From NCBI GenBank assembly GCA_019722365.1, contig JADFUC010001380.1:1178001-1242000 (forward strand): a stretch of DNA of 64,000 nucleotides, in the 5' to 3' direction. The translations under genes and the position numbers were made by a program. Below, one piece after another: positions 50,038-61,200 of this stretch. Origin of the DNA: Lithospermum erythrorhizon. Its lineage: Eukaryota; Streptophyta; Magnoliopsida; Boraginales; Boraginaceae. Positions within the stretch are counted from its first letter, which is position 1; each line of letters begins with the position of its first letter. The notes beneath the pieces were generated by a model. The model did not search any database, had not been told where the DNA came from, and worked only from the letters and a program-made list of their open reading frames with translations.

Positions 50038-53000
50038 ATCTCCCACTTGAATATATATTTCAAATCACCATCTTCAAGCACCCTCTCAAACACCCCGCTC
50101 TATTTCTCATTCACTCAAGCTTGAACATAACTCGGCCTGCCTTCACCACCTTCGCAAACATATCCTGATTCCGATCTCCCCAAATCTTCAAGCTTTAACT
50201 CACCCTCCAACACCGAACGTATGAAATTGGCATTCTACCCCATATGCTAGATAAATAGCACTCGACTATCACAAGATAACGTATACCTTGCTCGATTCAA
50301 CTCCTCGAGAAACGCTTTGCAATCATATTATCTCTTTCACAATCTCACCACAAAGAACATACTCACCACAACTGTGACAATGCTAATATACGCCGGGCAA
50401 CTTTCGACCTCCGCCTAAATCAGAAAGTACCTCCAAACGTGAATACATATCCACTAGTAGATTTCCTACTATCAACATCACCACCATTGTCAGCATCTAC
50501 ATATCCTATCAACCCCATCTCAGATCTATGGAAACATAAAGCCTTTTCAAAGACTACAATTCGATATCTAACGATCCACTTTACAAAATTTTCCCAATAT
50601 TCTACCTCGAGTTTGACATATATCTACTAACAACTCCCACAACATGTGCAATATCGTGCCTAAGGTACACTATCAGATAAGCATAAGTGCTACATAGCAA
50701 TGTAAAACATAAGACCTTATCCATATACACTAATTCATCCCCGCCTCAAAGTGATTGTTCTACGTATAATCAAAACGAGCAGCCTAACGGGATACTAACC
50801 GATTTTGCATCCAACATGTTGAACTGCTTGATCACCTTCTTCAGGTATTCTTCTTGTGTCAATCTCAGAGAATCCTCGATCTCTCGATACAGATTTTAAG
50901 AAACCGAAATACGCCTTGTCCCCGTCCGCTTGACTTCCTGCATTTCAAATTGCTAATTTCTTCTTCCACTTCTTTCTCCTCCAACACCTTCTTACTAAGT
51001 ATGATCTTCCGGTTCTTCAAATCATAGAACCAATATCCCATCTCAACATCGTCATAACCAATAAAATATCAAATGTTAGATTTTGCATCGAGATTACTTC
51101 TAGCATTTGCATCTACATGAACATAAGCTTTACAATCAAATACTCTAAGAAAAGATAAATTTACCTTCTTAGAACTCCATACTTCTTCGTGAATTTGAAA
51201 TCCGTAGGAACCGAGGGTCCTCTCTCGTTATCAAATAAGTCTCAAAGATTGATTGCATCAACCCAGGTAATGTCTAAGCTAAGTCGCACGTAACCTCATA
51301 CTCCAGCACGCTCATTTGGGCTGCCTGCTCATCGGCACAAGCCTACTCCGCTTTTGTTTGGGTGTTCTCAAATAGTCAGATACCGATCCCATTCTCAGAA
51401 TAATATTGCTCAAATCACTATCAAAGATACTCACCCCCATTATCGGATCTCAAACACTTCAATTTCAAATGCTAGCCTTAGCCTAACCATGCTTTGCAAT
51501 TTTAAAGACTACATAGACTTCGTGATTTATGTTTCATGAATTAAACCCAAACCTTCCTAGTTGCATCATCTATAAAGCTACATAATACAATGAACCTCCC
51601 ACGTAAATCCATCCTGACGCAGGTCCCCAAAACATCTGTGTGAACTAAGCAACTCTATTCTCTCGTACATAAAGCTTAACTCCGCTTTAACAAAACTCCA
51701 TTTTCTCCCGCTACCCGTAACACAAGTCTCACGTATAATGATTTATCACCAGATATTTCAACTCGTATCAAATTATTTTGAAACAAGTAATTTCATACTC
51801 TTTCACTCATGTAACCCAAAAGATTGTATCATTGAATATCGCTTTCTCGTAACTCAACAACAAAGAATCATCCTCCGGTAACCTCTAGTAAGGTAAAAAG
51901 TACCATCTTCCGACTCAGCTATTTGTTCCACGTGCCACTTTCAGCTAAGTTACATCACCGAACGCGTTCGATAGCTTTCTCCATCCAACCCGACTAACAA
52001 AAATCAAACTCTTTCACTAGCTTTGGTCCATGTCTCACTTTTATCAATTTTCAGAACCATTTGACAACTCTTAAGTTTACATCTCCAATATTCATATTAT
52101 TCAATGGTTCGCCATCGCTAGCATTTGAACTGGCCCCATAATCTCCAGCCTATATAATTCACCATTATATCTCGACTCAGTGTAGATGAAACGACGCACG
52201 TAATCCGTAATCCAAGAACTAATAGAACAATCAATCGACAAAAAAGATGCATCTCATGTAATCATCAACAACATTAACGCCACTTATGTCGTCATTCCGA
52301 CCTCCGTAATCCTTGCAAGACGCCTCATGCGACTGCTACACAACTCAAGACCTGCAGTACGTCCTCCAAATTTTGACTTACTCCTCGCCTCGACTTTTGA
52401 CCTCCATTTATTGTTTCTATTATCCCCTGCCCCTGCCTACTCTCTACTCATTCAATGCAAACCATTTTCTTCCCCATATCGCTTTTAATGCATTTCGCAT
52501 AAAGAACGCCTTCTACTACCTAAGCTCCACTTATCATTACCTATCGAAGCTACTAACCGGCAGCCTCTTTATCTACTTCCAACTATTTTAAGAAAGCATG
52601 CCAATATCGTGCTTGTAACTCATCATCAAAATTTTACCAAACAAGAGATAATTAATTTATCAAACTATCAGCGATTAAGGTTCATGTGCCATGGAGTATT
52701 CTCCGACATCCTCAAGCCGAAACAACTTCATTAAACGTATCTTTATCGTTAGTAGACGAAGCTTCTCATATGCATTTCGATAACGCCTTCATCGCACTTT
52801 GTCGAAGTCTCCTTCGCGACATTAGCAACACGCGCTTGTGACAACATCGGCCTGGACACACCCAGCACTGCCTGTCTAACTCCTTCCATTCTTCCTCATC
52901 CATCTTCTGCGCTCTCACCTAACGGTTTTTTCAAATTCTTCTTCCAAAGACAAGAATCCTCCACATACACATCTTCCAACGGTAAAAATCTATCACGCCA

Positions 53001-53049
53001 AATTTCTATAAGATGCTATCACTCCTTCGCTCTTCGACATCAATTTCGA
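50038..53049 (-). pseudogene. Copia gag-pol remnant
   Basis: On the minus strand, gag is represented by KMDEEEWKELD (about 52871-52912). Integrase follows: a broken HTDV-like start (about 51620), FIDDATRKVWV (about 51545-51580), the catalytic RSDNGGEY (about 51428-51451) and a C-terminal FDCKAYVHVDANARSNLD with FIGYDD and GYWFYD (about 51000-51140). Only the tail of reverse transcriptase is left (about 50640-50875, including LTQEEYLKKVIKQFNMLD and VVGVVSRYMSN). RNase H begins GYVDADNGGDVDS (about 50467-50510). The catalytic YVDD core of reverse transcriptase should lie near 50.9-51.0 kb and is absent, so an internal deletion is inferred. Stops and shifts occur throughout, so no protein can be made. 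Confidence 0.93.
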
Positions 53050-53060
53050 CTGATACCAAT
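53050..53060 (-). other. Primer-binding site of the copia element
   Basis: The minus strand reads ATTGGTATCAG directly inside the 5' LTR. TGGTATCAG is the start of the sequence complementary to the 3' end of the plant initiator methionine tRNA, the usual copia primer. Confidence 0.9.
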
Positions 53061-53620
53061 CGTCATGATTTAAGGTCTAATTCAATAACCAAATCTAAGC
53101 AAACAACGATAACGACATAAAGAATGCGAAAAAATAAACAACACACCCATTTTATACAAGTGCCTCAACGCTAAAAGCGACATCTGCCGCCGCGTAATCT
53201 ACTAAAACCAACCGAAAGACGCGACAATAACTTATCGCCTGTATCACTCAATCAATAATACTTTATAACTTAAGATTCTCAATTACAGTTCCCCACAATA
53301 TTATCACGAAGATTCAATAATATTCTCTCTCAGTTTGCTTGTGACGTTTATTTCATGATACAAAAACTCATGTAGAATTCCCTCTATATATAGTGAAAAA
53401 CATCTACCCCGACTGCGTTATTCCCTACCAAAAAGCCCTCGAAACGCCTCAAATCTGGACTGTCAGAGCAAAGTGTCGGGACTTAAGTTGAACCCGAACT
53501 TCTCCCGAAAAATCACTAACTCAAAAGCCCCAAAGGTCGGTTCCAATCGAGTTGGAAAGTCCCAAACTAGTCCTGATATCCCTCTGCCAAATGTTAGAAA
53601 TTGGCTATTAACATCCAACA
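53061..53620 (-). repeat. 5' LTR of the copia element, 560 bp
   Basis: It is the partner of 49465-50037. Its inner end on the plus strand reads cgtcatg in place of tgttgtg, so the terminal bases have mutated. The two LTRs are clearly diverged, suggesting an insertion that is not recent. Confidence 0.92.
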
Positions 53621-53625
53621 TCCAT

Positions 53626-55430
53626 CACTTTCTAGCCATAGTGCACAAATAATAATACTCCGTATATACATACATGATACATACAAACAAGAAAATGTGA
53701 ATGAATGAGTTAGGGGTAGAAAGGGAGAGAGGCGTCCTGCATGATTGTGGTCGGGTGAACCACGAACATTTGAAGGGACCAACTAGGTTTGGGACCATTT
53801 AAAAGGTTATAAGGTTAGGTGACTCTGACCAGTCTGAATAAAGTTCCATTTTGCATAAATGGTAATGTCACAACACCTTTGTGTTAAAGTTCGGAGTGTG
53901 TATTTTCAATCGTCTACCTCCTTTATTTTATTTTCCTAATGATCCCAATTTCATCAATCCAGACCATATATCAAAAATGGATTCCTGGTGGGAGTGGTGC
54001 CATAATAATTAACTTTGCAAAGCTTTTGCAGATGGAAATTGATCATTTTACCAATAGCTAGAAACTTTTTAAAAGTCCGTCCAACTTTAATGGCTGCCTA
54101 AATCGTACGTACAATGGCCAATGTGCAATTCAGATATTCTTGCAACAATTTGGGATCAAAAGCACTGACCCAATTACTAAAAGAAAAACAAAGTTCATGT
54201 TAAGATTGTACTTTCATTTCAAATTAAGCAATAATTTAATTTTAGATTTGACATTAAGTCAATAACTGGTTCTCTTGCCTTCCCAAAATTATTGACAAAT
54301 AAATCAGACCAATTTATTTGATATTGTTTGATTGATGTACAAAATTACGAGTACCTTATATTACTATTATTCCGATTTAATTATTAGCATCTAACTTGAA
54401 GACGGCGTAAATTAATCAATTTTATTTGAATGACTTGAATTGAATTTTTACAATAGTCAATAAAATTTATTGACTTAAATGTAAATCAAAGGAAACCATT
54501 TGCTAGTCATGCTATGCAATTGAAGCAAACAAAGACACAAAGTCGCATTGTCTCGTTTAAAATTTCCTAAGAAATAGTTATACTAGTACAATTATTTCCA
54601 GTCTTAATTATTCTATTTAAGCCTAACGTACGAATGTGTCCATCAAAGCTCAAGTTCTTGTCCCATAGAAAAGGAGGGCTATTCGAACAATTAAACTAGG
54701 CATTTATGGCATCCTTCTTTTCAATGTCTGATGTTGAAGGTTGTTTATTTTTTATATTTAAGATATGAATTTCACCTCAATTATTGTGGCTAAAATTGAT
54801 GAGGTGAAATTATTGACCTGACTCTCAATTAAATTGGAGATCCAAAAGAAGATAGAAGCTTGCCTCCTTCAATCTTCTGCTAGTTGGTCATGTTGCTATG
54901 ATTTACTCATCCAATCTCTTTAGCTAACTATATTCTTATTCAGAAAAAATATCCTGCTCTTGTCCTGTGAGAGACATATCTTTCAGGGCTTTGTTAGTGG
55001 TTATAAAGACTTGTTTTGGTCCCCTACAATCATTTAACTGCCATAAATACTTTTGTATGATTTATGATCTAATGTCATAGTGAAAGGGAATTGAGACACT
55101 ATAGTTGGAAAATATAAATTGATAGAAAAGGCATCTTATTTCAGGAATTATAATCTTAATATTGTACTCTTAAACAAAATTTCATTCATAAATTGTAACA
55201 GTCAAACATTCTTTAGTTCGTTGTTCACTAATCGCTACATGAATGTTACATTACATTGTTCCCTAATTTTTATATATACATATACAAAAAATAACGAGAG
55301 AATTTTCATTTTTTTCCCTCAGGTATTGTGTTTTATCATAAGCGATTTCAATCATTATACATGACAAATTTCAGAATTTTGTTGATGAATATTGAAGAGA
55401 AAGGAAAATGTTAACATATGAAGTTATAGG
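53626..55430. other. Intergenic, nothing recognised
   Basis: Unique AT-rich sequence with no gene-like frame. The open stretches 53594-53782 (minus) and 55119-55364 (plus) have no recognisable protein character. Confidence 0.55.
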
Positions 55431-55720
55431 TAACTACAGTAAACAAATATGGCAGTCCTCCAGTTTTCCGGGTTCTAGCACAATTCTACGCCTGTTAAAC
55501 CTTACTACAAAGTAAACGTATACAACAAACCGGGTCGACTCGTGCCACAGGATTCCTGACGACCCAAGGCCTGCGAACACGTCGAACCCGATTCTAGGCA
55601 CATTAAACCTTACTACAAAGTAAGCGTGTACAACAGGCAAGATTCGGCAGGTGTCGCATGAAGTTCGGCCCAGGCGCCAGGCAGGGTCGGTAGGTCCGTT
55701 AAGGAATCTTGTCTATTTGG
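55431..55720. repeat. 108-bp tandem duplication, GC-rich
   Basis: The block ttaaaccttactacaaagta starts at 55495 and again at 55603; both copies continue with a cg-tacaaca segment and are preceded by gttctagcaca- or attctaggcaca-like text. The surrounding text is rich in cgggtcg and cgaaccc motifs. Confidence 0.75.
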
Positions 55721-57108
55721 TTGAGCCGTGTATCGGGGGGTCGGCGATGGCCTTGGTTGTATTAAGCAGTGCAATGTTTGCAATGGTCTGAAAAAAATTT
55801 TTGCTGGCTAAATGTCGCCGTGTAATTCCTAACGATTAGCAGTTTATAATGATAAAAATTTTGAAAATTGATAGCAGATTGAACAAATAGCATTTGATAA
55901 CGATTTATTAATAGTTCGAATAGGTAGTTTAAGATCTGATAGACGCTTCTTTACAACAGTGAATGCCGGTACAAAATGACGGCAGCGTCTGATGATTCGT
56001 TCGTTAAGTTCGTGGTGAAACACAAAAGTTACAAAATCATGGCGTTAAATGTTGTGACGTTATGAAGATAGCCGCCCATCAAGTAAACATGATGTGTTTA
56101 CGTGTTCGCCCATCTTGACTTTCCGTTTTCAATTTTGACATCATGGAAAGGCTGTCGTATTATTGTTTTATCTTTCATACATTTCTGAAAGTTGTGCGTT
56201 CGAACAAGGCGGGAGGTAGCATGGCCTTCGGCGGATGGATCATGATGTCTTGAAAAACCTCTTCTGCGTGGCTCCACTTTGGAATTAACTTTCTCTTGGG
56301 CATAGTGAATAATATCTTCAATAAACGATTGTAGAATTGATTAAGTTAATAGATTGTGATTATCGAACAATAAAAATGTTACATTTATAGATCCAAAGAA
56401 AAATTCTTTCGATCGACCTATGCAATAAGCGGTACGTTCCTTTCGCGGTACCCGTTTAGTCTGACCGTTTATTTAGCAGTATTTTGTGCTAAACATGGTA
56501 CCGTTTGATCAGCAGTCTGCGTTAGACTCACGATATGAAATTTTATGACTACAAATAGTAACCCGGCTAAGCACCTGTAGTTAATGTGTAGTGCCGTTTG
56601 ATCCCGAAGCGTTCTGCGTTTAGTCTACTTTGATATAACTACTTATTCTTTTTTGTACTAAGCATTAGTGGTTTGATCAAAGCGGTGCAGCGTTATTCCT
56701 GAGAGAAAATTGTACAAGCAGCGCCCATGGAGCTGCATAAAATGGAGCAATTCTTCGTTTTTCGCGACTTCGCGTCGTTTCTAGCGAGTCTGATACTTTC
56801 ACGTCGCTACAACGATTCTGATACTCGTTACTTGTTTTATTTGTGTGAAGTCTAAAGGTTGATCGAGTTTAAAGTTCGCTTCTCGAGTCGTGGGGTTGTT
56901 AGATTTCGTTCTCGGTTCGGTATTGTTTATCATCTTTTGTTTATAATTGTGCTATTTGTTCTTCTAAATTAATGACATTAACGTATCTTCTTTAAAATGT
57001 TCAAAGTGATATTGGTAGTGCTAGTATGTCTAATGATTTATGTTAATCTAGAAGTGATAATCCTTATAAATGAATTAAAGTAATTAGCTGCCAGTAATCT
57101 GGTCTTCT
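55721..57108. other. Unclassified repeat-like sequence
   Basis: Moderately GC-rich sequence with no open frame. Between 56420 and 56700 the motif gtaccgtttgatca or gtgccgtttgatcc and neighbours such as ctgcgttagact or ctgcgtttagtct recur two or three times, spaced 80-110 bases apart. This suggests a degraded tandem repeat or a dead transposon. Confidence 0.45.
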
Positions 57109-57500
57109 GGATAATACTAGAGAAAGGAAAAAAAGGTCATGGATTTGGCAACATTTTGTGGTTGACCGTGAAAATCGGCGACATTATAGATTGTAAAGGC
57201 TACATCATGGAAAGCGGGTGAGGTAAAGGAGGAACCCGATTAAATGCTGGTAACTTATTAAGTGCATGGAATCCTTTAGGATGGAGGTTTGGGGTAAGTG
57301 CTACGGATAATACTAGAGAAAGGAAAAAAAAGGTCATGGATTTAGCGACATTTTGTGGTTGACCGTGAAAATCAAGCGACTTGTATAGATTGTAAGAGGC
57401 TGTCATGGAAAGCGAATTGAGGTAAAGGAGGAGCAGGGGTCATTAACTGCTTGAACTAACTTTATTAAGTCATAAGATGCTAGGATGGAGGTTTGGGGGT
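57109..57500. repeat. 196-bp tandem duplication
   Basis: The unit starts ggataatactagagaaagg at 57109 and again at 57305. Both copies continue through ggtcatggattt, acattttgtggttgaccgtg, atggaaagcg and aggatggaggtttgggg. The copies are similar but carry small gaps. The duplication creates the long minus-strand open stretch 57200-57406, which is not a gene. Confidence 0.88.
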
Positions 57501-59584
57501 GAGTACACAAGGCAATTAGTACCCAGGCTTGGCCCCGGTAACTTTTTTTTTTTTAATATTTTGGCTTATAAGATGGAAACATGAAATTTATAATCGGTAG
57601 TTAACACCTCTTTAATCATTGTGATGGATGGCGTTTCCCTTAATTGGATTAAAAGATCGTTAATCCCGAGCTAACCATATCCCCATTACTCTGCGAGAAG
57701 CTTGTGCTTTTAAATATTTTGAAAATGAAATAGCTCTTACAGAGTCTGACCACTCCCTTTGCCTTATAAAATTTGTTTGACTAGTGATATTGGGTGTCTT
57801 TCACAGTTTGATATAATGTCTAACAAAATGTCATTAGATTGATAAAGATTGGATTTTACAAAGGAATTGTTTATTTTAGATCGATTGCTAAATATATGAT
57901 ATTCAAATTATTTGAAGGTATACTTTCATATGTAGAAGATTATAAATGTTTGAATAGGATTCTTCAATTTCATTTGATAAATAGATCATACCGTTTCAAT
58001 TGAAAAAATTAAATATGTCGATTAAGCGGGATTTTAGTGAACCGCTTTCACGTTAGATGTTTATGTCCGTCCTTGATTAGTTCTTAAAGATGGAATAAAA
58101 GTTGTTTGAGATGAGTTTATTTTTACGATTAAATGAGGCCGTTAATTTTTGTTGTTAATGGCGGGGTAGAAGACATAGATATAACAAATTGGTTGAGGCT
58201 TCGGTAAGTTTAAAAAATTAATTTTGGATTGTGAAACTAGATGGAACTCGGCTGAGATCTACTAGTTCGTGCGTATATGTATAAAGGAAGAAATCCTGAT
58301 ATTTTATGAGGCGTACTCCAGGTTGGTGAATATTATGTGCCCATTTCGCATATAGTAATTGGTATTATTGTTATGAATTCTTTAAGTTCCTAGAACCGAT
58401 TAAAAATTATACTAAAGTTTTTCAACCTTTCAATATCATTCAAACATTCATATTTCTTTAGAATGTATTTGTTAATTTTGTTCATATGACTAACATAGAA
58501 GTAATTATGTTGTCGAGATATGCAGTTTAGAATAGAGGAGTAAATTTTTAAAATATTTTCCTCTTATCTGGCGTCGTATCACGGTGGTGCAATAATGGAT
58601 CCTAATTTTAAATTAAGAATTTTCATTTACGTATTGAAATAGCGTTTATGATGCTTTAATAACATTTAATCCAGAACTAAAGAATTTTGATATTAAAAAT
58701 ATAAAGATGAAGTGAAACTTATTTGTATAATATGTATAGCAAATATCCAATCAAAGGTATGGGCAAGTTAAGGCCTTTCCGAATAATTAATACTGGCTAA
58801 TTAATGTACTTGCGGGAGTTGAAATCTGAAGTCAACATGATCACCTTAGAAATGTTTCTGATTATTAGAGTGAAAATAATCAACTCCCTCCACAAGATAC
58901 GAATGAGTTGACTATTTAACATTAACTTTGAATTGAGTCGATATAATGATAGTAATCCTTTTGATATATTAAAATGGTGGGCGAGGAAGTAAAGCCTTGT
59001 TTCGGTATCTAAGATGACAAAAGAAATATTTTCTATACTATGTCTCTGATAGCTAGTATGAATCCGCATTTGCTTTGCTTAAACGAAACTTCTGATATAG
59101 TCAAGGCGTTCGAGACTTTAAACTTCGGCAATTGAAATGTGTGTGTGTCAAGTTGGGCTGACCCATGCATTAGGATCTGGGCGGGCTTCGCGTTTGCTTA
59201 ACACAAAAATATTGGTTTTCTTCGTGCTGACAAGCGTGACGCGTCTCACAATAAGCGTGGCCATGTTTTGTCGCGCGAGAAAAAACCAATATTTATTAAC
59301 AACGTGACCCGCGATTAAAATTAAACGTGGGCACGTTTACTTTTGGTGCATTTTAAGGCAGTCACTGCCTCTTTTTTTTCACTAACGGTGGCACGTTTAA
59401 ATTAAACGTGCCACCGTTAGATTCGAGCAAATTGGTTTTTTAGGGTTAAAAATCACGACTTTTGAACATAATAACATATATTTTAGCCAGGCAAATTTCT
59501 CTCAATTCGATCCTCATTTCATTAAAATCATCTTAAACATATTCAAATCTGTGATATCATCAAATTAAACTCGAATTTGAAATA
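57501..59584. other. Unclassified sequence with foldback structure at its right end
   Basis: I see no gene here. The stretch 57680-58400 has hints of old coding sequence (a SDHSL string on the plus strand near 57750), but not enough to name a family. From 59100 on, the sequence becomes rich in acgtg and ggcacg motifs and inverted repeats, with 13-base arms at 59207-59219 and 59282-59294. Confidence 0.4.
59382..59420. repeat. 39-bp perfect palindrome
   Basis: The arm ctaacggtggcacgtttaa (59382-59400) is followed by one central base and then its exact reverse complement (59402-59420). It sits just after a T-run in a stretch that repeats the ggcacgttta motif. It could form a long hairpin or cruciform. 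Confidence 0.95.
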
Positions 59585-61200
59585 ATGGGACCAAAAAGAA
59601 ATCAAAAGCAAAAAGAAATTGTTCAAGATGAAGAAGTTGCAACCGGGAGGGGTCGTAGAACGAGACCCCGGCCAAGCAGCTCACCGCCCGCGCATGACCA
59701 CTTGTGGGCCGAGCGGCGTCGGCTATTCTGATATGGGCGGGATTGTACCTCGAGCATGAGGAAATTGTGGAGGTAATTGGCAGTACTTTATTTAAGTTAT
59801 TAGAAGGTGCAAATGTTCAATTATTTGAAACTTTTTACTAGTGATTGATAAAGAGATAGTTGCCTGATTTAAGCCAATACTTAAGTTACTTATTCGAATG
59901 GAGGTGTGGTGTGCATTACCTGATTAATTGTCATTGAGTAGTGTCATGGAAGTTGATTTAGTTAGTGTATTCGTTTTGAGTAGGAGCATTCGAGTTATAA
60001 TGAAAGGGGTGGATTAATAATTGGCTAGTTAGTTTGAGTGATTGTCTGGTAATTCTTATGATGAATTGTTATGGCAGCTTCTAGCGATATAAATTATAAT
60101 TTGAGCGACCTTTAAAAGTTTATTTGGAAGGTCGTTCAAAGTCCTTGCCCGTAATAGTCGGCGTCAGACTTCGTTCATTCATGCATTTTTACGTGGGCTG
60201 TGAATGGGAGGTCAATTTGCCCATATGATCTCTTACATATCAAGCTATAAAAAAACAAGCTTCCGTGTTAATATGGGATGATACTCTCATTTTGTTGGTC
60301 AATTGCTGCCAAGGTGTTATAGTTTTTAGAAAATCCAACAAATGATCTGATGTAAGTGCATTATGATAGGAAGGCAATCGATCTTGCCCGGGGTTTGTAT
60401 ATGTGGGAGGGTCGATTCTTTCTAAGTGGGAAGTTTCGAGAGAAATTTGGAGTTCGTGAAGGATGGCGTGGTTGTTCAACAAATGTGCTCACAGTTACCG
60501 CCGTTAGGATGGTCCACCAAATCTTTGGGAAGCAGCTTTACATCATAGCCCCTTTTATTTCCCTCGGCCAGACGGGGTCATCTATGGATCCGATCGAGCT
60601 TTCTAAGTCAATGAGCAGCAACCTATTAGCCATGTTTGGTGAGATGAGGGGCAGAGATTCAAGGAATGGGGCTTAGGATGGATCGTCTGACCCAATCTGA
60701 GGTGGAGGATGGAGTTGTGTAATCCCCGGGGATGCAGAATAGATAATTGATGGGAGAGGATGTGATTGGAGGATGGCCATAAGAAACACACTTAATTGAA
60801 TGTATTTTGTTTCGTATTGTAATAAACGATTTCAAACAATTATGGTTCTTTTATTTTATGACCTTAATGCTTTGGTATTGAACAATTTAGTTTTTATATT
60901 TATGCATTTTAGTATTTGAGCAGTAGTTATGTTATGTGGTGTAGAACATTTTAGATTATTATTTGCTCCTTGTCGGTAATTTGGTTCACGTTATTTGTTA
61001 ATTGTTTATGGTGTTTAATTACTTATTGTTTTTACTTGACATTTTATGTGTTAGCGGTGCGGCGTTTCATAGCGTGGCGGCGTTTTCACGTTTATCTCCG
61101 GGCTACTTACAAAATCTGGCGTAACATTGCATTTATTTTTATGATAGCAGGTGGAGCGTTTGCTCCGTAAATATGACGGAATTAAACACCATACATTCAA
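59585..61200 (+). other. Possible dead gene or unclassified transposon, plus strand
   Basis: An ATG at 59585 opens a 48-codon basic frame (MGPKRNQKQK start, then an RGRRTRPRP stretch) that stops at 59729. A second open stretch, 60356-60676, includes a FREKFGVREGWRG segment and ends shortly before AT-rich text. They could be pieces of one broken gene or of a transposon protein. I do not recognise either. The segment 61040-61170 repeats the gcgtggcggcgttttcacg style of sequence seen near 59240, so both ends may belong to one element. Confidence 0.3.

Larger units (their letters stand above)
49460..53625 (-). mobile_element. Ty1/copia retrotransposon with TCCAT duplication
   Basis: The element runs 49465-53620 and is flanked by tccat at 49460-49464 and 53621-53625. 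Both LTRs end in CATCCAACA on the right, and the left one begins TGTTG, giving the expected short inverted termini. On the minus strand a primer-binding site (ATTGGTATCAG, 53050-53060) matching the initiator methionine tRNA abuts the right LTR. A polypurine tract (caagtgggagat, 50038-50049) abuts the left one. The order gag, integrase, reverse transcriptase, RNase H on the minus strand is the copia order. At 4.16 kb it is shorter than a usual full element of about 5 kb because the reverse transcriptase core is missing. Confidence 0.96.

Noticed and set aside
57200..57406. 68-codon minus-strand frame
   Set aside because: It arises across the junction of a 196-bp tandem duplication and has no protein character.
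57680..58400. LINE endonuclease/reverse transcriptase remnant
   Set aside because: Only an SDHSL string fits; the surrounding residues do not follow LINE motifs in order.
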